Of a DNA stretch of 64,000 nucleotides, positions 8,438-17,322 are shown one piece after another; within the stretch, counting starts at the first letter, position 1, and each line of letters opens with the position of its first letter. The translations under genes and the position numbers were made by a program. Origin of the DNA: JAMXLG01 sp963765935 (GTDB taxonomy: Bacteria; Vulcanimicrobiota; Vulcanimicrobiia; Vulcanimicrobiales; Vulcanimicrobiaceae); the NCBI GenBank assembly GCA_963765935.1, contig CAVXXX010000001.1, positions 1,426,001-1,490,000 of the forward strand. The letters run 5' to 3'. The notes beneath the pieces were generated by a model that was not told the DNA's origin, did no database searches, and saw only the letters and a program-made list of their open reading frames with translations.

Positions 8438-9762
8438 ACGACCTCCGCTTCCAGGCGCGATGGGAGTGCGGCTTTCATCTGAGTCCATACCTGCTCGGCG
8501 AGGCCCACCGTCTCGTTGACGTTGAGCGTACCGTTGACGATGTGTGCGCTGTTGGCGGCAAAGACGCCGGGAACGGACGTGGCAATCGGCGGCAAGCGGT
8601 CGGAATATCCGAGCGTCGGCACCGGGAACACATACGGCACGCGCGACACGCGGAATGCGCGCACGTCTTCGCGGCGTAGCTGCGGATGCATGCGTCCGAG
8701 TTCGCCAAGGAAGAGTGTTTGAATCTCTTCGTCGCTCCAGCGCAATGCTTCGTCGTTCGGCGCTACATATTTCGGAAGATAGACGAGCGAACGTCCATGG
8801 AACGTCTTCGCCCGTTCTACGAGCGCCGTCATCTCAATCACCGCCGTAAACGGAACCGAAGCGTCGACGATGTTCGTGATATAGTATGGCGTTAGCTGCC
8901 GTTCGGAAAGCAGCGACGCGCACACGATGCCTTGATATTCGATGCCGGTGTGGAGCAATTGTTCCGATCGCTGCAGATCCGGAACGATGTGCGGCACCAG
9001 CGGCGATGCGAGGGTCACGAGCACCTGATCGAACGAAGACATCCCTTCGTCGGTCATCACGGTCACGCCGGAAGCGGAAGGGGTGACGCATGCAACGCGG
9101 CGAGACGTTCGGATCTCGACGCCGCGTCGCGCGAGCCGTTCTTCGAATCGGCGCAAGACCGTTTCGTATCCGCCGCGGACGTAGCCGAACAACTCACGTT
9201 TGGCTCCCGTACGGCGCGCCGCATACATTCGTGCGATGATCGCCCAAATGAATGCTGCCGAAGCTCGCCGCGCGTACGGGCCGAGTTTTGCGCGCAAGAG
9301 GGGAAGCCAGATGCGCTCGACGGTTGCGCGTCCACATTCCTTGGTGAGCCAGTCGACGGCCGTAACGGACTCGAGCGGCTTCCAGTTCGTGATGCGCGAC
9401 GCTTTGAGGATAAAGGCGCCGAGGCGCGCTTTCTGCCACAATGGCAGCGGAGGGAATGCGAGAAAATCGAACGCCGTCGTGAACGGATACATCGATCCGT
9501 CGACGTAGAAGCCCGTTTGGGCCGGAACGAAGTGCATCTCATCGCTCAACTCGAGTTCATCGAGCAGCCCGCGCAGCTTCGTATCGGAATAGAGCGTTAC
9601 GTGATAGTGACGATCCCAAACGCAGTCGCCGATTTGCCACGGCGCTGCAAGGCCGCCACAACGCGACGATGCCTCGAGGATCGTTACATGATGCCCCTCG
9701 GCGGCCGCGCGCCACGCGACCGTCATCCCGAGCATACCGCCGCCGACAATACCAATATTCAA
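8434..9762 (-). CDS. FAD-dependent oxidoreductase, amine-oxidase/protoporphyrinogen-oxidase fold
   Basis: Protein of 442 residues starting with the Rossmann dinucleotide site IGIVGGGMLGMT and an acidic residue closing the second strand (ILEASSRCGGL). The GG doublet and the C-terminal PGVFAANSA segment are typical of FAD amine-oxidase-like proteins found in polysaccharide clusters. The substrate is unknown; related proteins desaturate or oxidise isoprenoid or sugar substrates. I choose a TTG start at 9762, which makes a 4-bp TTGA overlap with the acyltransferase stop and begins right at the dinucleotide fold. An ATG at 9831 would add 23 residues inside the upstream gene. Confidence 0.82.
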   Translation of the reverse strand: MNIGIVGGGMLGMTVAWRAAAEGHHVTILEASSRCGGLAAPWQIGDCVWDRHYHVTLYSDTKLRGLLDELELSDEMHFVPAQTGFYVDGSMYPFTTAFDFLAFPPLPLWQKARLGAFILKASRITNWKPLESVTAVDWLTKECGRATVERIWLPLLRAKLGPYARRASAAFIWAIIARMYAARRTGAKRELFGYVRGGYETVLRRFEERLARRGVEIRTSRRVACVTPSASGVTVMTDEGMSSFDQVLVTLASPLVPHIVPDLQRSEQLLHTGIEYQGIVCASLLSERQLTPYYITNIVDASVPFTAVIEMTALVERAKTFHGRSLVYLPKYVAPNDEALRWSDEEIQTLFLGELGRMHPQLRREDVRAFRVSRVPYVFPVPTLGYSDRLPPIATSVPGVFAANSAHIVNGTLNVNETVGLAEQVWTQMKAALPSRLEAEVV

Positions 9763-10382
9763 CGCAGCGATCTCGCAAGTTCGGCGACACGTAGTCCATG
9801 AATTGCGAAGCGAGCCCCGCACGCGGCGCAATCCGTTTGCTCCTCGCCCTGTGTGAGCCGTTCGCCGTTAGGATAGAGCGGACGGCCGCACGAGCAGACG
9901 TATCCGGCGGGGCGCGCCGGATTGCCGATCGCGAGGACGAAATCGGGTACGTCGTGCGTAACGACCGACCCCATACCGATCATGGCGAAGCGTCCGATCG
10001 TGATACCGCCGCTAATCGTCGCTTGCGCGCCGATCGTCGCACCTTCGCGCACGACCGTGCGCAACGTATGCTCGTCCGGTTCCGAGGGTAGGAGCTGGCG
10101 GAAATCCGCGGTTGTCGCGCGCGGAAACCGGTCGTTGGTAAAGACCGTTCCGGCCGCAATCATCACACCTCGTTCGATCGTCACACCCGTGCAGATATAA
10201 ACAAATGCATTGATCTTGACGCGATCGGCAATATGAACGTCATAGGCAACGTACGTTTTTTCGCCGATGATGCACTCTTCGCCAATATGCGTCGAATGAC
10301 GAATGTGCACGTGATCCCAAATCGCCGTTTGACGGCCGATCGTGACGCCGGGATCGATGATGGCGGTCGGATGAACGGCCAT
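9759..10382 (-). CDS. Left-handed beta-helix acetyltransferase, WbpD/WlbB-like
   Basis: Protein of 207 residues built from hexapeptide repeats (residues about 5-160, for example IGEECIIGEKTYVAYDV and IGAQATISGGITIG), the fold of acetyl-CoA dependent sugar N-acetyltransferases. The pattern and length resemble WbpD/WlbB, which acetylate the 3-amino group of UDP-2-acetamido-3-amino uronic acid. The C-terminus carries a possible zinc knuckle made of CSC and CAAC pairs (about 165-190), an unusual addition. The gene starts one base after the Gfo/Idh stop and overlaps the oxidoreductase start, so translation is tightly coupled. Its flanking dehydrogenase and aminotransferase support the pathway assignment, though specificity is inferred. 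Confidence 0.85.
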   Translation of the reverse strand: MAVHPTAIIDPGVTIGRQTAIWDHVHIRHSTHIGEECIIGEKTYVAYDVHIADRVKINAFVYICTGVTIERGVMIAAGTVFTNDRFPRATTADFRQLLPSEPDEHTLRTVVREGATIGAQATISGGITIGRFAMIGMGSVVTHDVPDFVLAIGNPARPAGYVCSCGRPLYPNGERLTQGEEQTDCAACGARFAIHGLRVAELARSLR

Positions 10383-10383
10383 G

Positions 10384-11394
10384 TCACGAGACCTGAAGCG
10401 CCGGTATACCGCTCTCTATACGCTGCCAACGAGATTCATCGAGGGCAGCGTACGCGGCTTGAATGACATCGACGGAGGCAAGCGCGTCGACCGGCGTGAC
10501 CGTCAGGTCCGCCTCACCCGCGATCGCTTCGCAGAAATTGCGCAGTTGATCGCGGAAGGCTTGAACTTTGTCGTAGCCGCTTCCAAACACGTCCCAGGCG
10601 GCTTCACCGAGGCGCAGCATCTTCGATTCGCGCCAGCCGACGAGGATCGTTCCTTCGCTTCCGTAGATGCGCAGATACGATTCGAGCTGCTTGTCGATGC
10701 TCCACGAGAGATCCGATGCGCCCATCACGCCGTCATCGTTGTGGACGAATAGACGAACCGTGTCTTCCACCGCGAGTCCTTGCATGCGGCGCCCCTCGAT
10801 GACTTGAATGTCGCGAAGGTTGCCCAAGAAGTAACGCAGCAGGTCGACGGCATGCGTACCGTTGTCGATCAGGACGCCGCCGCCGCTCACCGTCGGGTCA
10901 GCGTTCCAGCGGGTTCGCATGTCGACGTGCGAAGTAAAGGCGTTCTCGACGAAAACCAATTCGCCGATCGCGCCCGCGCGCACGAGATCGCGCGCGCGCC
11001 GCACGTCGGTAACGAAGCGGAACTTCGAGGCCATCGTCAGGATCCGTTTGCTCGAACGCGCGGTTTCGATCATCCGCAGCGCTGCGAGGGAACTCGTTGC
11101 GAGCGGTTTTTCGCAAAGTACATGGTGGCCGGTGACGAGCAAGCGTCGCGACACTTCTTCGTGGTAGGCGGGCGGCGTGCAGACGATGGCGGCATCGAAA
11201 TCACCGGCTTCGATGAGTTGCGAAAGATCGGTAAACGCGCGCGCCCCGACGCGGTGCGCATATTCTTGCGCCGCATCGGCACGAACGTCGCAGACGGCGC
11301 TGATAAATGCACCGTCAAACGTATTCATCGCCGCTTCGTACGCACGAGCGATGGCGCCGGCGCCTATGAGCGCTATACGAACCGGCGTGTTCAT
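10384..11394 (-). CDS. Gfo/Idh/MocA family dehydrogenase, WlbA/WbpB-like
   Basis: Protein of 336 residues with an N-terminal NAD-binding site IALIGAGAIARAYEAA and the family signature CEKPLATS near residue 95, followed by the alpha/beta C-terminal domain with GGGVLIDNGTHAVDLLRYF (catalytic His region). The family oxidises or reduces sugar hydroxyls. Next to a DegT aminotransferase and a hexapeptide acetyltransferase, the natural role is making the 3-keto form of a UDP-N-acetyl uronic acid for amination. The start at 11394 is set by an ATGA overlap with the aminotransferase; a longer frame to 11487 would intrude 93 bp into that gene. Confidence 0.88.
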   Translation of the reverse strand: MNTPVRIALIGAGAIARAYEAAMNTFDGAFISAVCDVRADAAQEYAHRVGARAFTDLSQLIEAGDFDAAIVCTPPAYHEEVSRRLLVTGHHVLCEKPLATSSLAALRMIETARSSKRILTMASKFRFVTDVRRARDLVRAGAIGELVFVENAFTSHVDMRTRWNADPTVSGGGVLIDNGTHAVDLLRYFLGNLRDIQVIEGRRMQGLAVEDTVRLFVHNDDGVMGASDLSWSIDKQLESYLRIYGSEGTILVGWRESKMLRLGEAAWDVFGSGYDKVQAFRDQLRNFCEAIAGEADLTVTPVDALASVDVIQAAYAALDESRWQRIESGIPALQVS

Positions 11395-12632
11395 GCGGGT
11401 TGCAACCGTGAAGCAACGGAACGAACGGCCCACTTCAACGCCTCTGCGATAAAGAGAACATCGTCTTCCGAGTAGCGGTCGTTCCAAGGAATCACGAGGA
11501 TGCGTTCGAGCGCCGATGCCGTACCCGGATACCGCTCCGCGCGGTAATCCACGGCTTGCGGCCGCGCCAGGGTGAACGGGAACTCACTGCGGCCGAACGT
11601 TTTACGTTTCTGAAAGACGTCGCACATAAATGCCGGCTTCTGGATGTAGCGCGGCACCATCGTGACGCCGCATTCTTTGCAAAGCGCCGCGATTTCGAGA
11701 ACGGCATCCGGCGGTAGTGACTCGTCCACGCGCACGCAGTACTTCCAATAGCTGTGACGCGCATCGGACGCGACGATCGGACGGATCAGTTCCGGCGTCG
11801 CTTCGAGGTAGCCATCGAGCAATTCAGCGAGATGACGCCGGCGCTCGACGATGGGCTGGAGCTTTTCGAGTTGCGCGAGCGCAACGCTTCCGCAGAGCTC
11901 GGACATGCGGTAGTTGAGCGCAAGGAAGTAGTGGTCCGGGTTCGGATCGCCATAGCCCCACGCCTTATTGATGAACAGGTAGAGTAGGCGCGCGAGCCGG
12001 TCGTCGTTCGTCACGACGATCCCGCCCTCGCCGGTCGTAATGTGCTTTCCTTGTTGAAGGCTGAAGCATCCGATTTCGCCGACGGTTCCGACGAAACGGT
12101 CGCCGCTCGTCGCGAGAAACGCTTGCGCGCAGTCTTCGATAATCGGAATACCATGGCGGTCGGCCAGCGCGCGAATCGATGCGAGATCGCACGGGTTTCC
12201 GAAGAGATGCGTGACGACAATTGCGCGCGTGCGATCGCTTAAACATGCGGCAATCGTCTCGGCCGTTACGTTACACGTCAGGGGGTCGACGTCGGCGAAT
12301 ACGGGTACCGCGCCTTGGTAAACGATCGGCGCGAGCGCACCCATGTCGGTGATCGGCGTAGTAATGATTTCATCGCCGGGTTCGGGATCGATCGCGGCGA
12401 TTGCGCAGTGAACGGCGGCGGATCCGGAAGCGCAGGCGAACGCGTGCTTCACGCCCAGCATTTCCGCAAAGCGGGACTCGAAAGCGCGCACGAAGGCGCC
12501 CTTCGTGCTCGTTAGGGTTCCGCTTCGAATCGCCTGCGTCACAGCCGCGATCTCTTCGTCTCCCAAAGTGCGGCCTGTAGCGTCCTGATCGGATGCAAGG
12601 ACACGGCGTTCGAGCGAAAATGGTTCGGTCAT
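11391..12632 (-). CDS. DegT/DnrJ/EryC1/StrS sugar aminotransferase
   Basis: Protein of 413 residues of the PLP-dependent sugar aminotransferase family. GSAAVHCAIAAI binds the cofactor phosphate, IIEDCAQAF carries the PLP-pyridine Asp, and the Schiff-base Lys lies in SLQQGKHITTGEGG. The QQGKHITTGEGG form is closer to perosamine/AHBA-type members than to the WbpE form, so the sugar acceptor is not certain; genomic context suggests a 3-keto UDP-sugar. The N-terminus overlaps GT2 by 4 bp and the C-terminus overlaps the dehydrogenase by 4 bp. It would supply the amino sugar for the exopolysaccharide repeat unit. Confidence 0.9.
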   Translation of the reverse strand: MTEPFSLERRVLASDQDATGRTLGDEEIAAVTQAIRSGTLTSTKGAFVRAFESRFAEMLGVKHAFACASGSAAVHCAIAAIDPEPGDEIITTPITDMGALAPIVYQGAVPVFADVDPLTCNVTAETIAACLSDRTRAIVVTHLFGNPCDLASIRALADRHGIPIIEDCAQAFLATSGDRFVGTVGEIGCFSLQQGKHITTGEGGIVVTNDDRLARLLYLFINKAWGYGDPNPDHYFLALNYRMSELCGSVALAQLEKLQPIVERRRHLAELLDGYLEATPELIRPIVASDARHSYWKYCVRVDESLPPDAVLEIAALCKECGVTMVPRYIQKPAFMCDVFQKRKTFGRSEFPFTLARPQAVDYRAERYPGTASALERILVIPWNDRYSEDDVLFIAEALKWAVRSVASRLQPA

Positions 12633-13576
12633 AGTGTGATCATCCTCGTGGTTGGGTGGGTGGTTCGTATGGCGCTACGCCGGAGAAAAGCGCCGAGTTG
12701 ACCCGCGAAAATCGCGAGGCTGGCGTATTGAACGAAGACGGTGCCCGCCGTTACGGCCGCAAGCGTGGCCGTATTGACATGCGCAATGACAAGAATGGAT
12801 ACGACGAGGGGTAAAAGTCCGGGGAAAATGCCGGGCAGCGCGAGCCACAACGCGGGACGATACGAGAACGCAAGACGAATCGTGGCCCCGATTTGCTTGA
12901 TCAAGCGCTTCGGTCGAACGCGTCCGGTATCTGCGCGGCGCTGAGCGCTCCATTCTAACGTCGCCGGCACTTCGACAATCGTCAGATGCTTGCGTAATCC
13001 ACTGAGCAGCATCTCCGCAATCGCTTCCATGCCGTCGGACGCAAATTCGAGCATGGGAAGTATCTCGGCCCGATAGACGCGTACCATCGACGTCAGCGTC
13101 GCAATGCGTCCATTGACGGCGAGCGAAAGCAAACGATTGGCTTCACGGCTGAGTAACCGGCGCAGAATTGGAACGTTCTTCACGCTGCCGCCGCGCATGT
13201 AGGGCGATGCGCAGGCGATGTCGCCGCCGTTGCGCTCGAGCGCTTCGAGCAGTTCCATGCCGGTCGCCGGCGGATAGCTCAAATCCGCATCGAGGACCAT
13301 TGCGTACCCTTCCGTGATTCGTGAAAACGCCGTACGCAACGCGGCACCCAGCCCGCGATTACGATCGTGCTGCATAACCTCGACGTTCTTGCGGGTGCTC
13401 GCGAATGCCGACGCAACGTCATACGTTTCATCCACGCTTCCGTCGTCGACGATCAAATACCGGAAGTCGTATCCGCTCGACCGGTAGATCGCAAAGGCTT
13501 CGGTCATGTCGGCCAGGCGAGCCGCAAGCGAGAGGCCCTCGTTGTGCGCGGGAACGATCACGGTTACGGGCGTCAT
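12629..13576 (-). CDS. Family 2 glycosyltransferase with C-terminal membrane helices
   Basis: Protein of 315 residues with a GT-A fold: TVIVPAHNEG at the N-terminus, the nucleotide-binding IVDDGSVDETYD, and the metal-binding DADLSYPP near residue 97. Two hydrophobic helices close to the C-terminus (about 240-300) anchor it in the membrane, as in dolichyl/undecaprenyl-phosphate sugar synthases. It could make a polyprenyl-phosphate sugar for the GT39-type enzymes at 25593 and 27187, or add a sugar to the lipid-linked repeat. It overlaps both neighbours by ATGA, in the operon wzc-like, GT2, aminotransferase. Confidence 0.88.
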   Translation of the reverse strand: MTPVTVIVPAHNEGLSLAARLADMTEAFAIYRSSGYDFRYLIVDDGSVDETYDVASAFASTRKNVEVMQHDRNRGLGAALRTAFSRITEGYAMVLDADLSYPPATGMELLEALERNGGDIACASPYMRGGSVKNVPILRRLLSREANRLLSLAVNGRIATLTSMVRVYRAEILPMLEFASDGMEAIAEMLLSGLRKHLTIVEVPATLEWSAQRRADTGRVRPKRLIKQIGATIRLAFSYRPALWLALPGIFPGLLPLVVSILVIAHVNTATLAAVTAGTVFVQYASLAIFAGQLGAFLRRSAIRTTHPTTRMITL

Positions 13577-15717
13577 GACACACTCCCGGGCAGATGCCGC
13601 GTGCTCACGCCGGCGAAGTAGTCGGTGTAATCGTTGATGTCGACCTTCTCGCGATTCATAACGATCCCGAGCAAATTCTCAATGCCGAACGAACGCAGCC
13701 GTTCGACTAAGTTTTGTGCTTCGCGCTCGTCTGCCGAACTGGGCCCGACCACGAGCAACGATGCGTCGACGGCCATCGCGACGAGCAATGCGTCGGTCAC
13801 CGCGCCGAGCGCCGGCCCATCGACGATGACCATCGCATACTCCTTTTCCGCCATCTCGAGCACGTGCGATAGCCCCATCTCGAGCAGCGAAACCGGATTG
13901 GTTACGCTCGTGCCGCTCGACAAGAGATCGAGTCCGGGCGAGATGTGCTGCACGGAATCATCGAGCGTCTTCGAACCGGCGAGCACTTCACTCAGACCGG
14001 CTTCGTTCGTTACGCTGGCATGTTCGTGCAGCGTCGGGCGGCGCAAGTCGGCATCCACCAGGAGAATCGGACCTTTGAGCGTCGCCATTGCGCGCGCAAG
14101 ATGGAACGAAATCGTTGATTTGCCGTCGCCGCGGCTGGGACTCAAGACCGCAAGCGTTCGTAAACGTCGCTCGCTGCGCAACCGAAGCGCAACGCAGAGA
14201 TGCAAAAACGCTTCGAGTGTCATGGATTGCACCCAATGGCGCTTGGCCAGACTTTCCGCCCCGAAGTCCGGAATACGTGCCATGAGCGGAAGACCGAGAC
14301 GGCGCGCGATGTCGAGTGCGCTGCTGCGGCGTTCGAGCCACTCGATGATCGTCACCACGGCAAATCCGAGTACGAGTCCGATTGCCGTCGCGATAGCGAG
14401 ATTCACGACCAAGCTCGGCGATTTGACCGCGTCCGCTGCAACCGCCGGTTGAACGATCAAGACGTCGGATATTGCCGTCGTCTTGGCAACGAGCGCATCG
14501 CTGTTCTTCTGCTCAAGCTCGTTGTAGATATTCGTCGCCCGCGTCGCATCCTCGCGCAACGTTGCGAACTCGACCATTTCTCCGGGCAGCGCTTGGAGCT
14601 GCGGCCCGTACTTGTCTTTTTCGCCTCGCAACGATTTCAGTTGCGCTTCGTCGCCGTCGATGCGCGCGCTCTGGGTCTGCTGCTGCTGCACGAGTGACTG
14701 GTAAATCGGATTCGGGGCGACGGTCTCCCCATTCACTGACGATGATGCGTGCGTAGCAAGCTGAGCTTGGAGTGCCGCCAGCTGCTGCTTAAGCGAAATC
14801 ACCGCGGGATGTGAATCCGTGTACTCGGCGCGCGCTTGATTCAGCTGCGCCGCTACATCGGTGATTTTCGCTCGAATAGCGAGTACATCGGGATCCGGCC
14901 CAACTTGCTCGGAGCTCGCGATCGTGCTCGACGTCGACCCGAGTTGCGCCTGCGTGTTTTTGAGCAGTTGCCGCGCTTCGTTTTGGTCCACGATAAGCGC
15001 GTCGAGCTTTTGATCGATCGCCGTAACGCGCCCCATGTAATCTTGTTCCTGCGCGGTTGCATCGAAGAATCCGTGCGCTGCCTGGAATGCGGCAAGCTTC
15101 TGATTCGCCGCGTGCATGCGGTCGTCGGCCGCCGGCAACTCGGTGGAAAGATATCCGAGCGCGGCCACGGCTTGCGAACGTACGAACTCGCGCTCCTGAT
15201 CGACAAAGGCGTTTGCGAACGCGTTGGCGATTTCAGCCGACTCATCGCGGGTGCGCGCGGTAACGGAAAGATTGAGCAGCGAGGTGTTGACGAGAGGTTT
15301 GACGCTGACTTTACCCAGCAGGTCCTCGGGAGACTCGCGAAGGCCGAGCTGATCGATGACGCGTGAGGCGATGTCGCGTTGTTGCGCCAAAAGCGCGAAC
15401 GTTTCCGCAGATTGCTGGCCGCTCTGGAGCACGAGTGCATTCAAGATTGGGAGAGTCGTATCGGCAGAAGGCGGCCCAGTGTCGGTGCCGGGACGTCCAG
15501 CCATCAAACGGACCGTTGCGGTGTAGCTCTTCGGCGTGATGGCCGTGAAGATTGCGACGAGCGCGATGAAGCCGAGCGCGACGGATGCAAACACTTTCCA
15601 TCGCTTACGGAGAGCGGAAAGCAGCCGATACGGGTCACCCGACGATTCAGGCGCACTGAACTGCGGCGCGCTGTAAGCGGCTACAGTACCGGGCGGCTGC
15701 GGCACAATGTTCGACAT
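13573..15717 (-). CDS. Wzc/GumC-type polysaccharide co-polymerase with tyrosine-kinase domain
   Basis: Protein of 714 residues. A Wzz domain with a transmembrane helix near residues 38-62 is followed by a long periplasmic helical region (about 180-420) and a second membrane helix (about 430-460). The cytoplasmic BY-kinase domain has Walker A SPSRGDGKST, Walker A' ILLVDADLRRP and a MVIVDGPALG Walker B. The C-terminal tail has only one visible tyrosine pair (NDYTDYF) rather than a Tyr cluster, so autophosphorylation may be limited. It would control chain length and export of exopolysaccharide. It is the first gene of the minus-strand operon and is divergent from the glycosylphosphotransferase, sharing a 163-bp intergenic region. 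Confidence 0.92.
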   Translation of the reverse strand: MSNIVPQPPGTVAAYSAPQFSAPESSGDPYRLLSALRKRWKVFASVALGFIALVAIFTAITPKSYTATVRLMAGRPGTDTGPPSADTTLPILNALVLQSGQQSAETFALLAQQRDIASRVIDQLGLRESPEDLLGKVSVKPLVNTSLLNLSVTARTRDESAEIANAFANAFVDQEREFVRSQAVAALGYLSTELPAADDRMHAANQKLAAFQAAHGFFDATAQEQDYMGRVTAIDQKLDALIVDQNEARQLLKNTQAQLGSTSSTIASSEQVGPDPDVLAIRAKITDVAAQLNQARAEYTDSHPAVISLKQQLAALQAQLATHASSSVNGETVAPNPIYQSLVQQQQTQSARIDGDEAQLKSLRGEKDKYGPQLQALPGEMVEFATLREDATRATNIYNELEQKNSDALVAKTTAISDVLIVQPAVAADAVKSPSLVVNLAIATAIGLVLGFAVVTIIEWLERRSSALDIARRLGLPLMARIPDFGAESLAKRHWVQSMTLEAFLHLCVALRLRSERRLRTLAVLSPSRGDGKSTISFHLARAMATLKGPILLVDADLRRPTLHEHASVTNEAGLSEVLAGSKTLDDSVQHISPGLDLLSSGTSVTNPVSLLEMGLSHVLEMAEKEYAMVIVDGPALGAVTDALLVAMAVDASLLVVGPSSADEREAQNLVERLRSFGIENLLGIVMNREKVDINDYTDYFAGVSTRHLPGSVS

Positions 15718-15880
15718 CGTGGCACCATGCTACGCGAGTAGCGATACGAAGATAAGGCCGGAAATTCTCACGTAGCGGGACCTTGGAACAGGGACCATAT
15801 TGCTCTATGAGCGATGCCCCGGATGCTAGTACGAACGCCTCTGCATGGGAGGTTCTTGGCAGGCGTATCATTGCCGCACT

Positions 15881-17320
15881 ATGTCAATGCGCGTTGTGGA
15901 GCGGCCGCGGAGCATCAAGGGAACGATACCGCGAGCGCGTCCGACGGCCCATTCATCACAATGGGTCGCTTTATTACTTGCAAACGACGTGCTGTTTTTT
16001 GTAATCGCCTGCGCGCTCGGCGCATTAATCGGTTTCCATCGATGGAATTCGCCGCGCGTCGTGGGTCATTTGCTGCTTGCGGATGCGATTTTCGTTGCGA
16101 TCTGGGTCCTTCTCTTCGATCGTCTCGGCCTCTACCGGCGCACGTATGCGCTTTCGATAAAGGACGAACTCTATTACACGATCGCCGCGCTGATCTTAGG
16201 CACGATTCCGCAGCTCGTGCTCTTCACGCTCTATCCCGAAATTTCAACCTCACGCATCGCGCTTGTCTACGCGCTCGTGTTTTCGGTCGTGTTCGTCGGC
16301 GCATCCCGCGCCGCACTCCACCCCGTTCGAGCGAAAGGCCGTTTTGGCGCGCGCCGCCGCACCAGCATCGTCGGTACTATCGAACGCGTAACCGCGGTGA
16401 TGGAGAGCATGGAACTCCGCGACGATAATGAAACGCTTCTCCTCGCCGTCGACAATCTCGACGCTTCACTCTCGGAACTCGCGAAATCGGACGATCCGCG
16501 GCTCGATCGATTGGAATGGTTCGCGCGCGCACGAACCTGGGGCTGTGACTCGCTAATCCTCACCGAGATCGTCCCGCCCGAGGCCCTTGCCCGCTTGATG
16601 GAAACGGCGAATCGCGAGCATATCGCGGTGGCCTTCGCACCTCCCCGAATTACCCGCCTGGGCTACGAACTCACGCTTCAAACGGCCGGACATCAAGCCC
16701 TTATCGTGCCGACGCGCCTTACGGCATGCACCCCGCGCGCACGCCTGATCAAGCGTACAATCGATATCGTCGGCGCGATGATCGCGCTGACTATTTTCGC
16801 GCCGGTCATGTTGCTCGCCGCAGCCGCAGTCTATATCGAGTCCGGCAGTCCGGTTCTCTTCTCACAAGAGCGGGTCGGACGTAACGGCAAGACATTTAAC
16901 ATTCTCAAGTTCCGTTCGATGCGCATCGATGCCGAACGGGAAGTCGGCGCCGTGTGGGCGAGCAAGAACGATCCGCGCAAGACGCGCGTCGGAGCGATTC
17001 TACGCCGGTTCAGCATCGACGAGATGCCGCAACTCTTCAATGTGCTGCGCGGCGATATGTCGCTCGTGGGGCCGCGTCCGGAACGGCCGGTCTTCGTTGA
17101 GTTGTTCCGCCGCACGCTGCCCCGATACGATGACCGCCATCTCGTCGCACCCGGCATCACGGGCTGGTCGCAGATCCACATGAAGCGCATTCTCGAGCCG
17201 TCAGCCGCTGCCGAAAAACTCGAATACGATCTGCAGTACGTCGAGCATTGGGCACCGTATCTCGACATTTCGGTCCTCTTTCAGACCGCGTGCGAATTTC
17301 TGTTTCACCGGGCGGGCTGA
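15881..17320 (+). CDS. Exopolysaccharide polyprenyl glycosylphosphotransferase (WbaP/WcaJ type)
   Basis: About 479 residues. Four or five hydrophobic helices fill residues 20-150, then a CoA-binding-like loop domain, then another membrane helix near 295-320 and the cytoplasmic catalytic domain. The catalytic part shows SGSPVLFSQERVGRNGK, ILKFRSMR, DEMPQLFNVLRGDMSLVGPRPERP and APGITGWSQ, the signature of the bacterial sugar transferase family that moves a sugar-1-phosphate onto undecaprenyl phosphate. It starts assembly of the repeat unit. The start is uncertain: ATG 15881 has TATCAT 9 nt upstream, and ATG 15845 is a longer alternative without a ribosome site. Confidence 0.9.
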   Translation: MSMRVVERPRSIKGTIPRARPTAHSSQWVALLLANDVLFFVIACALGALIGFHRWNSPRVVGHLLLADAIFVAIWVLLFDRLGLYRRTYALSIKDELYYTIAALILGTIPQLVLFTLYPEISTSRIALVYALVFSVVFVGASRAALHPVRAKGRFGARRRTSIVGTIERVTAVMESMELRDDNETLLLAVDNLDASLSELAKSDDPRLDRLEWFARARTWGCDSLILTEIVPPEALARLMETANREHIAVAFAPPRITRLGYELTLQTAGHQALIVPTRLTACTPRARLIKRTIDIVGAMIALTIFAPVMLLAAAAVYIESGSPVLFSQERVGRNGKTFNILKFRSMRIDAEREVGAVWASKNDPRKTRVGAILRRFSIDEMPQLFNVLRGDMSLVGPRPERPVFVELFRRTLPRYDDRHLVAPGITGWSQIHMKRILEPSAAAEKLEYDLQYVEHWAPYLDISVLFQTACEFLFHRAG

Positions 17321-17322
17321 GG

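Noticed and set aside
9763..9831. Upstream ATG for the FAD oxidoreductase
   Set aside because: It would lie inside the acyltransferase gene; the TTG at 9762 gives a 4-bp overlap like the rest of the operon and begins at the dinucleotide fold.
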